A stretch of 33,479 nt of DNA, from the NCBI GenBank assembly GCA_012744395.1, contig JAAYCB010000410.1, positions 1-33,479 of the forward strand, given 5' to 3'. The stretch comes from Pirellulaceae bacterium. Lineage in GTDB: Bacteria; Planctomycetota; Planctomycetia; Pirellulales; Thermoguttaceae. Below, in pieces: positions 1-8,961 of the stretch (positions are counted from its first letter, which is position 1; each line of letters starts with the position of its first letter). The position numbers and the translations under genes are program-made. Under the pieces are notes generated by a model, which made no database searches, had not been told where the DNA came from, and worked only from the letters and a program-made list of their open reading frames with translations.

Positions 1-1
1 C

Positions 2-157
2 TACGTCCGGGAAATGATCCGCTACGGCATCCTCCCGCCGGACACCGACCGGATGAAGGATCGGATCGACGTCTATGCGACCGACCGGGCCTACTGGCGC
101 TCGCTCTGGTATCAACCGCCGGGCGGCGCCCCGGGCAATCGGATCGCCGACCGCTAG
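2..157 (+). CDS. C-terminal fragment of an unrecognised protein
   Basis: An open frame enters from the left edge and ends at TAG (155-157), giving the last 51 residues of a protein. The fragment is rich in charged and aromatic residues (it includes YATDRAYWRSLWYQP) and has no signal or membrane segment. I do not recognise the family. The next gene starts 130 bases downstream on the same strand. Codon use is GC-rich at third positions, like the neighbours, which supports real coding. The start lies outside the window. Confidence 0.6.
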   Translation, partial: YVREMIRYGILPPDTDRMKDRIDVYATDRAYWRSLWYQPPGGAPGNRIADR

Positions 158-287
158 GCCGGGGGCCCGCTGGCCAACGATCCGCCAAATCCATTGAACA
201 CGGCGCGGCGCGCGTGAATCGGAGCATCCGGGGTGGATCGCCCGACGCAGGTCGCACTCTCCAACCGAAGATACGAAAGGGTTTTTC

Positions 288-3185
288 GTGAAGATGCAGA
301 CAGTCCTGTCGGCCGGCCTGGCCGCCGGAGTGGTTCTCCTGGCGGCAACATCGCGAGGGGCTGATTGGCCCGAGTGGGGGCGGACCGCCGATCGAAACAT
401 GGTCTCTCCCGAAACGCACCTGCCGGACCTGCGGGCGCCCGCCGGCGAAGACACGACCTTCTTCACCTCCGACGAGAACCCCTGCGTGAAGTGGAAAGTG
501 CGGCTCGGCACGACCACGTGGGGCAACCCCACGGTAGCCGGCGGGCGGGTGCTCGTGGGCACGTCCGGCCCGGGCCGCCAAGGTGGGGCGATCAAGTGCT
601 TGGACGCGGAGACGGGCGACCTGCTCTGGCAGTTGATCTGCCCGGCCCGCGACTTCCCCACCCCGGAGCGGCCGGAGAAGTACGACGAGTGGAGCCCCTG
701 GGACTACCTGGTCGCAACGCACGCGCAGACGCTGGGTTGGGGTGTCTGCTCCTCAACCTCGCTGGATGGCGACCGGGCCTACGCGCTGACGCAGCGCGGA
801 GAAGTCGTTTGCCTCGATGTCCACGGCCTGGCCAACGGCAACCAGGGGCCGTTCCTCGACGAGGCCCGCTACAAGGCGGGCGACGGCCAACAGCCCGCCA
901 CGCTCGAAGCCTCCGACGCCGATATCCTCTGGGCCTACGACCTCTGGACCGAGGTGAAAACCCGGCCGGCCGACACGTTCAGCAACGCCGCGCTGATCGA
1001 CGGCCAGATGCTCTACATCTCCAGCTGCAACGGGATCGAGCGCTGGCCGGGCTGGTACGGAAAACCCGCCGCGCCGCCGAACCCCGACGCTCCAAACCTG
1101 ATCGCCCTGGACAAGCGGACCGGCCGGCTGCTGGCCACCGACGCGGAACGGATCGGGCACGCGATGCTGCACGGGCAGTGGTCTCCGCCGTCGATGGGTG
1201 AAGTGAACGGCAAGCGGCTCGTCTTCTACGGCGGGGGCGACGGCCTCTGCTACGCCTTCGAGGCCCTGCGGGACGTGCCGCAAGCGCCCGTCAAGCTGCG
1301 GAAGGTCTGGAGCTACGACTGCAACCTCCCCGAATACAAGGTGATCGGCGTCGACAATTACTCGCTCGGCGATATCGATGTGATCCGCTGGGCAAAGGGC
1401 GACACGGAGCCCATCAAGCGGGACCTGGCGAAACACCGCGACGCCAACGGCCGCCTGCTCTCGATGAGCGAGATCGTCGGCAGCCCGGCGTTTCACAACA
1501 ACCGGGTCTATGTCGCGATCGGGCGCGACCCGCGCCACGGCCCGGGCCGCGGCGCCCTGCACTGCATCGACGCCACCGGCAGCGGCGACATCACCCAAAG
1601 CGGCAGAATCTGGTGTTTCGACCAGATCGATCGCAGCCTCTCGACGCCTTCGATCGCCGATGGCCTGGTCTACATCGCGGACCTCACCGGCCGCCTTTAT
1701 TGCCTCGACGCGGACACGGGGCACTGCTTCTGGACCTTCGAAACCGGCAACGAAACGTGGGGCTCGACCCTGGTCGCGGACGGCAAGGTCTACCTGGTGA
1801 CGAAGAAGTCGTTCCACGTGCTGGCCGCGGGGAAGGAGAAAAAGCAGCTCAGCTCAATCCGCATCGGCGCCGACTGCACGCCGATCGTCGCCGACGGCGT
1901 CGTCTACGTGCTCCTCCGCGGCACGCTCTACGCCCTGCACCAAGGAGCCCAGGAGCCGGCGGCGGCGCCGCCGGCAGCGACCAGCGGGGCCGCCGCCCAG
2001 CCCCGCCCGGCGGCCGGCGCCGGCGGGGAGTGGCCCTGCTGGCGCGGCCCGCATGGCAACGGTTTCTCGGCGGAGGTCCCCCGCCGGCTCCCTCCAGAGA
2101 AGCTCCTCTGGAGTCGCCAGACGGCCGGTGAGTGCCATGCGCCGATCTCCGTCGGCGAAGGGAGCGTCGTCGCCGCCGATCACGATCGCGAACGGGACTA
2201 CTGGCGGTGCTTTGGCGCGGCCGACGGCCAGCCGCGGTGGGTCCACGAGTATCCCAACGACCGCGAGATGGACTACGGCGCCGGCCCGCGCGCCGCTCCC
2301 TTGATTCATAATGGCAAGGTGTTCTGCCTGAATGCCTGGGGCGAGCTGTACTGCCTCCGCATCGCCGACGGCAGCCTCGCCTGGCGGAAACACCTGGCGG
2401 CCGAGTTCGCCCAGAAGACACCCGCGTGGGGCTACACCGCCTCGCCGCTGATTGCGCACGGAAAGCTCCTGGTCAGCCCGGGCGGAAAGGGCGGCCCCGT
2501 CGCCGCGCTGGACCCGGAAACCGGCGCGGTCCTCTGGACTGGCGCCGGCCACGGACTGAACTACGCCAACTTGACACTGGCCACCCTCGGCGGCGTCGAG
2601 CAAGTTGTCGGCTACGACGAGCGCACGGCCGGCGCCTGGGACCTGGCCAGTGGCCGGCGCCTCTGGGAAGCCCCGGTCGAAAACGCCTCGGGTTACATCG
2701 TCCCCTCACCCGTCGCGGTCCACGGCAAGCTCCTCCTGACCAGCGACCAGGAGGGGGCGCGGCTCCTCTCCTTCCACCAGGAGGGAGCAATCCTTGAACA
2801 ACCCGCCGCCATCAATGAGGACATCGCGCCTGACGTGTCGACGCCTACCGTCTGGGGCGAAACGGTCCTCGCGGCCAGCTCCGGGCTCGTGCTGGCCGAC
2901 GCCGCGGCGGCCAATCCCAAGGGCCTGCTCAAGACCCTCTGGATCTACGACGACGAGGAATGCGTCAAGGGCGTCTGCCACGCGATTGTCTCCCAGGACC
3001 GCGCCCTTGTGATGTGCGAGGACGGCCAGCTCCTGCTCCTGGCCGCCAATCGCCAGTCGTGCCAGATCCTCGATCGCCGCAAGCTCTGCGACGAAACCTT
3101 GACATACCCCGCATTGGCCGGCGGCAGGCTCTACGTGCGCGACAGCAAATCCCTCTACTGCTACGATCTGCGGGTCGATTCCTGA
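288..3185 (+). CDS. Exported PQQ-like double beta-propeller protein
   Basis: The 965-residue protein begins with a signal peptide (about residues 1-24, cut near SRGA-DWPEWG). It has two consecutive PQQ-like (WD40-like) propellers, about residues 25-550 and 580-960, joined by an Ala/Pro linker near 553-580. Each half opens with a Trp-rich motif (DWPEWG, then EWPCWRG) and continues with repeats of the type VYIADLTGRLYCLDADTG. Such proteins are common in planctomycetes and are usually periplasmic; I see no enzyme motif, so a scaffold or binding role is inferred. The GTG at 288 was chosen because AAAGG (276-280) sits 7 bases upstream; an in-frame ATG at 294 is the alternative. It is the first of four same-strand genes for exported proteins. 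Confidence 0.9.
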   Translation: MKMQTVLSAGLAAGVVLLAATSRGADWPEWGRTADRNMVSPETHLPDLRAPAGEDTTFFTSDENPCVKWKVRLGTTTWGNPTVAGGRVLVGTSGPGRQGGAIKCLDAETGDLLWQLICPARDFPTPERPEKYDEWSPWDYLVATHAQTLGWGVCSSTSLDGDRAYALTQRGEVVCLDVHGLANGNQGPFLDEARYKAGDGQQPATLEASDADILWAYDLWTEVKTRPADTFSNAALIDGQMLYISSCNGIERWPGWYGKPAAPPNPDAPNLIALDKRTGRLLATDAERIGHAMLHGQWSPPSMGEVNGKRLVFYGGGDGLCYAFEALRDVPQAPVKLRKVWSYDCNLPEYKVIGVDNYSLGDIDVIRWAKGDTEPIKRDLAKHRDANGRLLSMSEIVGSPAFHNNRVYVAIGRDPRHGPGRGALHCIDATGSGDITQSGRIWCFDQIDRSLSTPSIADGLVYIADLTGRLYCLDADTGHCFWTFETGNETWGSTLVADGKVYLVTKKSFHVLAAGKEKKQLSSIRIGADCTPIVADGVVYVLLRGTLYALHQGAQEPAAAPPAATSGAAAQPRPAAGAGGEWPCWRGPHGNGFSAEVPRRLPPEKLLWSRQTAGECHAPISVGEGSVVAADHDRERDYWRCFGAADGQPRWVHEYPNDREMDYGAGPRAAPLIHNGKVFCLNAWGELYCLRIADGSLAWRKHLAAEFAQKTPAWGYTASPLIAHGKLLVSPGGKGGPVAALDPETGAVLWTGAGHGLNYANLTLATLGGVEQVVGYDERTAGAWDLASGRRLWEAPVENASGYIVPSPVAVHGKLLLTSDQEGARLLSFHQEGAILEQPAAINEDIAPDVSTPTVWGETVLAASSGLVLADAAAANPKGLLKTLWIYDDEECVKGVCHAIVSQDRALVMCEDGQLLLLAANRQSCQILDRRKLCDETLTYPALAGGRLYVRDSKSLYCYDLRVDS

Positions 3186-3370
3186 GCCGCCCGCCCGACG
3201 GCCGTGCATCCGAGTCGGCGACGGAACTTCAGCGGGGTGCTTGACACGGCCCACCGCGACGATGAGACTCAGCGTTGTCGAGCCGCCGTGGCGAGTTCCG
3301 GCGGCCGCAACAAGCAAGTCGGGGCCGGACAATCGCAACCGGCTCCCTGATCAAAGTCGGAGGGCGAGTG

Positions 3371-4708
3371 ATGCGGCACGTCTATCGGGACTTCCTCTTG
3401 GCGATCGCCCTGGTTGCGGCGGCGTTGACGGCCGCCGCGCAGACGCTGGCCGATTTCCCCCTCAAGGACGGCGATGTCTGGGTGATGGCCGGCGACAGCA
3501 TCACGGCCCAGCACCTGCACTCCAACTATTTCGAAGCCTTCTGTTTCGCGCGCTATCCCCAACTCAAATTCGCCTTCCGCAATTCGGGGGTCGGCGGCCA
3601 CACGATCCCCAGCACGCTGGCCCGATTCGATTACGACATCGCCGCCTGGAAGCCGACCGTCGTCTCCGTCGAGCTGGGGATGAACGATCAAGGCGGAACG
3701 CCGACCGAGAAATTCGTGGCCAACATGGGCGTGCTCGTCGAGCGGATCCGCGCGATCAACGCCCGCCCGGTGATCTTCTCGGCCAGCCCGATGAACAACG
3801 GCAGCACGCTGAGCCGGCTCGGCCGCAACCAGCGCCTGCACGAATATGCCGTCGCCTTGAGAACATTCACGGCCAGCGAGAAGCTCCCCTATGCCGACCA
3901 GTTCCATGCCCTGCTCGATATCTGGGGCAACAACAAACCGAAGGAGCTGTTGGCCAATTCGCTGCCCGTCCTGCACGAATTGGCCGCGGACGATTCGCTC
4001 CTCGGCGCGGAGCACCTGAGGGCGTTCCTGGCGGCCCAGGAAACGAGCCCCACCAGGCCGGTGTCGATGCAGGGCGACGCGGTCCATCCCGGCCCGCCCG
4101 GCCAGCTGATGATGGCCACCGCCCTTTTGAAGCAGCTCGGCGCCGACGGCTTTGTCAGCAGCGTCACGCTCGACGCCCGCGGCACGCTCCGCGAGGCCAA
4201 GGGATGCGAGGTCGACAAGATCGAGGCCGCGGAGGGCAAGATCGCCTTCGATCGGCTCGACCAGCGATTGCCGCTGCCCGTGCCCGACGAGGCCCGCGCG
4301 GTTGTGCCGTTCTACCCCGTGATTCTCGAACTCAGCCAGTACACGCTCCGCGTGACCGGCCTCGCCAAGGGCGCATACACGCTGAAGATCAACGGCGCCG
4401 TGGCCGCAGCGGTAACGGCCGAGCAGCTGGAGGCGGGCGTGAACCTGACCGCCCTGGATGCTCCGCCCCAAGCCAAGCAGATCAATCCGATCGCGGCCCA
4501 AGGGCGAGCCGTTCTGGCGGCCGTGGCTGCCAAGGAGAGCCTGGTCAGCCAGTGGCGCGGCCTGTCGAAAGCCCGCGCCGAGAGCGCGACTGCAGAGCTG
4601 GAGGAAAAACTCACGGCGCTCGGCCAAGAGATCGAACGGGCCGACGCGAGAATCCGCGAAGCGGCCAGGCCGCAGAAGCTGCATTTCGAACTCGCGGCGG
4701 CTCCTTGA
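3371..4708 (+). CDS. Exported SGNH/GDSL-type hydrolase
   Basis: This 445-residue protein has a signal peptide (residues 1-23) and the four SGNH blocks: GDSIT with nucleophile Ser43, the oxyanion glycine in NSGVGGHT (73-76), Asn105 in GMND, and the Asp-His pair in DAVH (Asp236, His239). Members of this family hydrolyse esters, often acetyl groups on carbohydrates; the substrate cannot be read from the sequence. After the catalytic domain comes a beta-rich region (about 280-380) and a charged helical tail (about 400-440) that could form a coiled coil. The ATG at 3371 is supported by GGAGG (3358-3362), 8 bases upstream. Upstream in-frame sequence lacks a signal peptide at its end and is probably not translated. 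Confidence 0.9.
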   Translation: MRHVYRDFLLAIALVAAALTAAAQTLADFPLKDGDVWVMAGDSITAQHLHSNYFEAFCFARYPQLKFAFRNSGVGGHTIPSTLARFDYDIAAWKPTVVSVELGMNDQGGTPTEKFVANMGVLVERIRAINARPVIFSASPMNNGSTLSRLGRNQRLHEYAVALRTFTASEKLPYADQFHALLDIWGNNKPKELLANSLPVLHELAADDSLLGAEHLRAFLAAQETSPTRPVSMQGDAVHPGPPGQLMMATALLKQLGADGFVSSVTLDARGTLREAKGCEVDKIEAAEGKIAFDRLDQRLPLPVPDEARAVVPFYPVILELSQYTLRVTGLAKGAYTLKINGAVAAAVTAEQLEAGVNLTALDAPPQAKQINPIAAQGRAVLAAVAAKESLVSQWRGLSKARAESATAELEEKLTALGQEIERADARIREAARPQKLHFELAAAP

Positions 4709-4832
4709 ACGGAGCGTTCCGACGAAACCAGGCGCTGCGCCCCGGCAAGCAGGGTTTCCATCCCGCCAGAATCCAGCGGCGCGGCGCCGAAGCTCGGGGC
4801 CTGGCCGTTCGACCGCCGGGAGGTGTCGGTTC

Positions 4833-6728
4833 ATGAAGAAACTCGGAATCTCCGCCAGCCTGCGTTGTGCATTGGTTGTCTGGGCCGCCTGCGGGCCGGT
4901 TCCGGCCGGCAGCGCCGCCGGACCTCGGGCCGCCGCGGATCTCGGTCCTTCGGCAGCCGCGGTGTCGGGCGATGGGCGACGGCTGTTCGTCTGCCTGTCG
5001 GACGCCCGCCAGCTGGCCATCGTCGGTTTGCCGGAGGGGAACGTGATCCGCAGGATATCGACGCCGGCAGAGCCGGCCGGACTGGCGGTCAGTCCCGATG
5101 GGCGGCGGGTCTATGTCGCCTGCGCCGCCGCGGCCAGCGTGGTGCTGGAAATCGACGCGGCCTCCGGCCAGGTCATCGCCAGCCTGCCCGCCGGCCACAC
5201 GGCCACGGCCCCGGCGGTCTCGCCCGACGGCAAGCGGCTCTACGTCTGCAATCGCTTTGATCATGATGTTTCGGTGTTCGACCTCGAACAGCGCAAACCG
5301 CTTGCGCGGGTGGCCGTCTCAAGGGAGCCGGTCGCCGCCGCCGTCTCGCCCGACGGCAGCGAACTCTGGGTGGCCAATTTGCTGCACGCTGGGCCGGCCG
5401 ACCGCTATGGGGTGCTTGCGGGCGCTGCCGTCGTCAGCGTGGTCGACACGCGGACGTTCGAAACCGCGCAGGTCCGGCTGATCACCGGCTCGACCAGCGC
5501 GCGGGGAATCGCCTTCACTCCGGACGGCAACTATGTCCTGCTCGCCCACGTCCTGGCGCGCTATCATCTGCCCACGATCCAGGTCGACCTGGGGTGGATC
5601 AACGACAACGCGCTGACGGTGGTCGACGTTCGCCGCCGCGAGGTGCTCAACACTGTGCTCCTGGATGGCATCTGGGATGGAGCAGCCAATCCGTGGGGGA
5701 TCGCCTGCACGGCCGACGGCCGCTGGATCTGCGTGTCGCACGCGGGAACGCACGAGCTGAGCGTGATCGACGCCCCGTTGCTCCTCTCGACTCTTGAGCA
5801 ACTGCCCTTGGTGGCTTTCTCCAACGCGGCCTTCTTCGATGGCAGCTCGGATGTCTATACCAGAATCTCCAACGGCGAGGACCTCGTCAACGCGCCCGGA
5901 TTCCTCGCGGGATTCCGGCAGCGCGTGAAGCTGCCCGGCGTGGGGCCGCGCGGCCTGGCGACATTCGGCTCGCAGGTCTACGTGGCGGAATATTTCACCG
6001 ACAGCATCGCCGCCGTAGCCCTCTGCGACGAAGAACATGCCACGGTGCATAGCATCCCGCTCGGGCCCAAGCCCCAATGGGATTCGGTCCGCCGCGGCGA
6101 AATGCTGTTTCACGACGGCCGCATCTGCCGCCGCGGCTGGCAGAGTTGCGCGAGTTGCCATCCCGATGGCCGCGCCGACGCGCTGAACTGGGATCTGCTG
6201 AACGACGGGGAGGGCAACCCCAAGAACACCAAGAGCCTGCTGCTGTCCCACCTGACTCCCCCGTCCATGGCTTCCGGCGTTCGCGCTACGGCGGAGGCGG
6301 CCGTCCGCTCCGGTATCAAGCATATCCTGATGTCCGAACGGCCCGAAGACGAGGCCGCGGCGATCGACGCCTGGCTCAAGTCGCTTGCACCCCTGCCGAG
6401 CCCTTTTCTGGTGGCTGGGCGGCTGAGCCCGGCGGCGGAGCGCGGCCAGCGGCTGTTCAACAGCGACAAGGTCGGCTGCGCGGGCTGCCACCCGGCCCCC
6501 CTCTACACCGATCGGAAGGCGTACGACGTGGGGTCGCGGGGGGAACTGGACAACCAGGCGACTTTCGACACGCCGACCCTGGTGGAAGTCTGGCGGACCG
6601 CGCCGTATATGCACGACGGCCGCTATACAACGATCGAGCAGTTGCTCACCGAGGGCAAGCACGGCCGCGCGCACGAGCTCAGCGCCGAGCAGCTCGCCGA
6701 TCTCGTCCAGTTCGTCCTGTCGCTCTGA
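4833..6728 (+). CDS. YVTN beta-propeller fused to di-haem cytochrome (MauG/CcP-like) domain
   Basis: This 631-residue exported protein has a signal peptide (about 1-29), then a propeller of YVTN/SMP-30-like repeats (about 35-420) with phrases such as SPDGKRLYVCNRFDH. A cytochrome-like half follows, with two c-type haem motifs: SCASCH (Cys439, Cys442, His443) and GCAGCH (Cys549, Cys552, His553). The segment TAPYMHDGRYTTIEQLL is typical of the bacterial cytochrome c peroxidase/MauG family. A periplasmic redox role is inferred; no quinone or copper site was seen. The ATG at 4833 follows GGGAGGT (4818-4824) by 8 bases. The gene ends 15 bases before the next start, suggesting co-transcription. Confidence 0.88.
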   Translation: MKKLGISASLRCALVVWAACGPVPAGSAAGPRAAADLGPSAAAVSGDGRRLFVCLSDARQLAIVGLPEGNVIRRISTPAEPAGLAVSPDGRRVYVACAAAASVVLEIDAASGQVIASLPAGHTATAPAVSPDGKRLYVCNRFDHDVSVFDLEQRKPLARVAVSREPVAAAVSPDGSELWVANLLHAGPADRYGVLAGAAVVSVVDTRTFETAQVRLITGSTSARGIAFTPDGNYVLLAHVLARYHLPTIQVDLGWINDNALTVVDVRRREVLNTVLLDGIWDGAANPWGIACTADGRWICVSHAGTHELSVIDAPLLLSTLEQLPLVAFSNAAFFDGSSDVYTRISNGEDLVNAPGFLAGFRQRVKLPGVGPRGLATFGSQVYVAEYFTDSIAAVALCDEEHATVHSIPLGPKPQWDSVRRGEMLFHDGRICRRGWQSCASCHPDGRADALNWDLLNDGEGNPKNTKSLLLSHLTPPSMASGVRATAEAAVRSGIKHILMSERPEDEAAAIDAWLKSLAPLPSPFLVAGRLSPAAERGQRLFNSDKVGCAGCHPAPLYTDRKAYDVGSRGELDNQATFDTPTLVEVWRTAPYMHDGRYTTIEQLLTEGKHGRAHELSAEQLADLVQFVLSL

Positions 6729-6743
6729 CCGGTGGAGGCGACG

Positions 6744-8516
6744 ATGCGAATCAGCTTTTGCGAGTGTCTTGTCATGATTGGCCTGGCCACAGGGTGGCCG
6801 TTGCTGGCGTGCGCCGCCGCCGATGCGGCAAGGCCCCCTGCGGCGTGCTTGGCGCCGGAGGAAACGCTGCTCTTCGTCTCCGTGCTTGACGTGCCCGACG
6901 CCAGGGCGCGCCTTGCCCGAACCGCGATTGGCGGGCTGATCGATGAACCGGCCCTTGCCCCGGCGGTCGCCGACATGCTCCGCTCGATCGATGCGGCAAC
7001 GGCCCCCTTGCGGGAGAGCGTCGGACTGACCACCGCCGACCTGCTCGATATCCCCCAGGGCGAACTGGCGATCGCCGTGGTGCCCCAGGAGAACGGAAAT
7101 CCGGCGCCGGTGTTGCTGATCGACACGGGCGAAGATGCGTCCAAGGCAAAGCGCCTTGTGCAGGCGATCGTCGAACGGATCGAACAGGCCGGCAACCGCC
7201 GCTCGGAAAAGCTGGTTCTGGAAACGCCGATCACGGTCTTCGAGGATGTCGGCCGCGGGCAGCAGGATCTCGCCTTTTTCAAAAAGGAAGAGACCCTGGT
7301 CTGGTCGAACGCCCCCGAGCCGCTCGAGCAGGTGCTCAGGCTCTGGGAAGCGCAGGATGGGCCGACGCTGGCAGCCCGTCCCGATTTCGCGGCGATCATG
7401 CAGGGCAGCCGCCGCCTCAACCCAAAACCCCAGGCGATCTGGTACATCAATCCGCTGGCCATGTTCGAGGCCGGGGCCCGCGATCGGCTCGATATGCAAG
7501 TCGCGTTGATGATGCTTCCCGCCTTGGGCCTCGACGGGGTGAAGGCCGCCGGCGGGGCGGTGGAGCTGGATGCAGGCCCCTACGACAGTCTCTGGCACGC
7601 CCACCTGATCCTCGACAGTCCGCGGAAGGGCGTCGTGGCGATGGTCAAGCCGAAGCCCGGGCGGATGACGCCGCCCGACTGGGTGCCCGCCGACGCCGCC
7701 GACTACCTGACGATCCATTGGGACCTGAACGCATCGGTCGACACGCTGCGGACGCTGTTCGACACATTCCGCGGCGAAGGATCGCTCGACGACTTCATCA
7801 CGGCCAGGCTCAGTGCCCCGCTGGGCGTCGACCTGCTGGGAGAAGTGCTGCCGGCGCTGAGCGGGCGGATCACCTCGGTGCGATGGGTCGAGAAGCCGGT
7901 CGTCTCGGCAAGCGAGGCCTTCCTGCTGGCGATGGAGCTCGTTCCGGAGGCCAACGCCCACGAGCTGCTGGAAGAGTCGGCTGGGAAGAACAGCAGCCGG
8001 CTGATGCGCCGCCAGTTCGCCGGCGCCGAATATTATGAGGTCGTTTCCCGGCCAACGCAGACGGCCGAGACCCCGCAGCAGTCGCTGCGCGCCCCATGCT
8101 TCGGAATCGTCGGCGACTGGCTGATCGTGGCCGACCGCGAGGCCCTCTTCAAGGCCGCGTTGATGGCGGCGCGAGGCGGGATGAAGCGCCTTGCGGAGGC
8201 GGCCGACTTCCAGCAGATGATCGGCCAGATGGACCAACTGGCCGGAGGCGCCGCCCCGGTGATGGTCCGGTTCCAGCGGCCGGCCGAGCGGACCGCCGCG
8301 TGGTTCGAGCCACTGCGGCAACAGGGCGCGGAGGAACTCGCCCGCCGGCCCCGCCGCCGTGGCCCGCTGCGGGCACTCGGAGCGGCGATCCAAGGCCATC
8401 CGCTGCCGCCGTTCGCGACCCTGGAGAAATACTTTCCTCCCAGCGCCGCCGTCATGCTCGACGATCAAGGCGGCCTGCATTACACCAGTTTCACGCTCAA
8501 GTCCCGCGTTCCGTAG
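6744..8516 (+). CDS. Exported protein of unknown function
   Basis: A 590-residue protein with an N-terminal signal (residues 1-25). The sequence LLAC near residue 22 could be a weak lipobox, so it may be a lipoprotein. The rest is a soluble alpha/beta chain with no membrane segments, no cysteine clusters and no catalytic motif I can name. The order of strands and amphipathic helices resembles large planctomycete exported proteins of unknown function, but I cannot assign a family. The ATG at 6744 is preferred because GGAGG (6734-6738) lies 5 bases upstream; the GTG at 6732 overlaps that ribosome site and is less likely. It sits 15 bases after the haem protein gene, probably in the same operon. 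Confidence 0.75.
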   Translation: MRISFCECLVMIGLATGWPLLACAAADAARPPAACLAPEETLLFVSVLDVPDARARLARTAIGGLIDEPALAPAVADMLRSIDAATAPLRESVGLTTADLLDIPQGELAIAVVPQENGNPAPVLLIDTGEDASKAKRLVQAIVERIEQAGNRRSEKLVLETPITVFEDVGRGQQDLAFFKKEETLVWSNAPEPLEQVLRLWEAQDGPTLAARPDFAAIMQGSRRLNPKPQAIWYINPLAMFEAGARDRLDMQVALMMLPALGLDGVKAAGGAVELDAGPYDSLWHAHLILDSPRKGVVAMVKPKPGRMTPPDWVPADAADYLTIHWDLNASVDTLRTLFDTFRGEGSLDDFITARLSAPLGVDLLGEVLPALSGRITSVRWVEKPVVSASEAFLLAMELVPEANAHELLEESAGKNSSRLMRRQFAGAEYYEVVSRPTQTAETPQQSLRAPCFGIVGDWLIVADREALFKAALMAARGGMKRLAEAADFQQMIGQMDQLAGGAAPVMVRFQRPAERTAAWFEPLRQQGAEELARRPRRRGPLRALGAAIQGHPLPPFATLEKYFPPSAAVMLDDQGGLHYTSFTLKSRVP

Positions 8517-8961
8517 CGGCGGCGCGCCGCCGGCGATGGGACTTGGCGGGGCGTGGCCCGTGGGTTTTGCCTGCCGCCCGGCCCACCCTGGCGCGGTGTG
8601 CCGGCAGAGGATCTCGTCCGACCGGAACAGGTTTCCCGGAAATCCTCCCGTCGGGCGCTATTTCGGGCGAAGAGGCGCGAAAAGAGCGGTTTCGAGCGGC
8701 CACAAAAATCCCGCTCCGTCTTCTCGGTCCTCCCCTGTGCGGTATACTTGAAGGTTGACCGTTCCGAGGGGATCGTGGCTCCCTGCCCCGAAAATCAGCC
8801 TAATCCTGGGTTCCACACGCCAGCTTGGGAACCTTGCCATTCCCAGATTTCCGGGTTCCCAGGCGCCAGCTTGGCAGCACGTGTCGAGCCTGGCGGCGTG
8901 AAGGACCGGACCCCGAAACGAACCGGAACGGTTGTCCGCCTTCTTCGCAGAGACCATCGTG
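8517..8961. other. 445-bp intergenic region with a repeat pair
   Basis: I see no convincing gene here. The region begins with a GC palindrome (8519-8532) just after the upstream stop codon. It contains a possible -10 (TATACT at 8743-8748) and an imperfect direct repeat (8808-8830 and 8853-8876), described separately. Short open frames across it lack the codon bias of the neighbouring genes. Confidence 0.5.
8808..8876. repeat. Two imperfect copies of a 23-24 bp repeat with hairpin potential
   Basis: Copy 1 (8808-8830) and copy 2 (8853-8876) share GGGTTCC at the left and CGCCAGCTTGG at the right, differing only in the middle. The first copy is followed by AACC, so GGTTCC (8809-8814) can pair with GGAACC (8828-8833) around a 13-base loop. 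The 45-base spacing and the stem suggest a small dispersed palindromic repeat, though only this pair is visible in the window. Confidence 0.6.

Noticed and set aside
5319..8480. Very long antisense open frame (1053 codons) opposite the haem and unknown genes
   Set aside because: It lies over two well-supported genes with signal peptides and haem motifs. Its composition is that expected of the complement of GC-rich codons, and it shows no domain.
8743..8748. TATACT as a promoter for the aldolase-like gene
   Set aside because: A -35 is missing and the start codon is more than 200 bases downstream; too weak to list as a site on its own.
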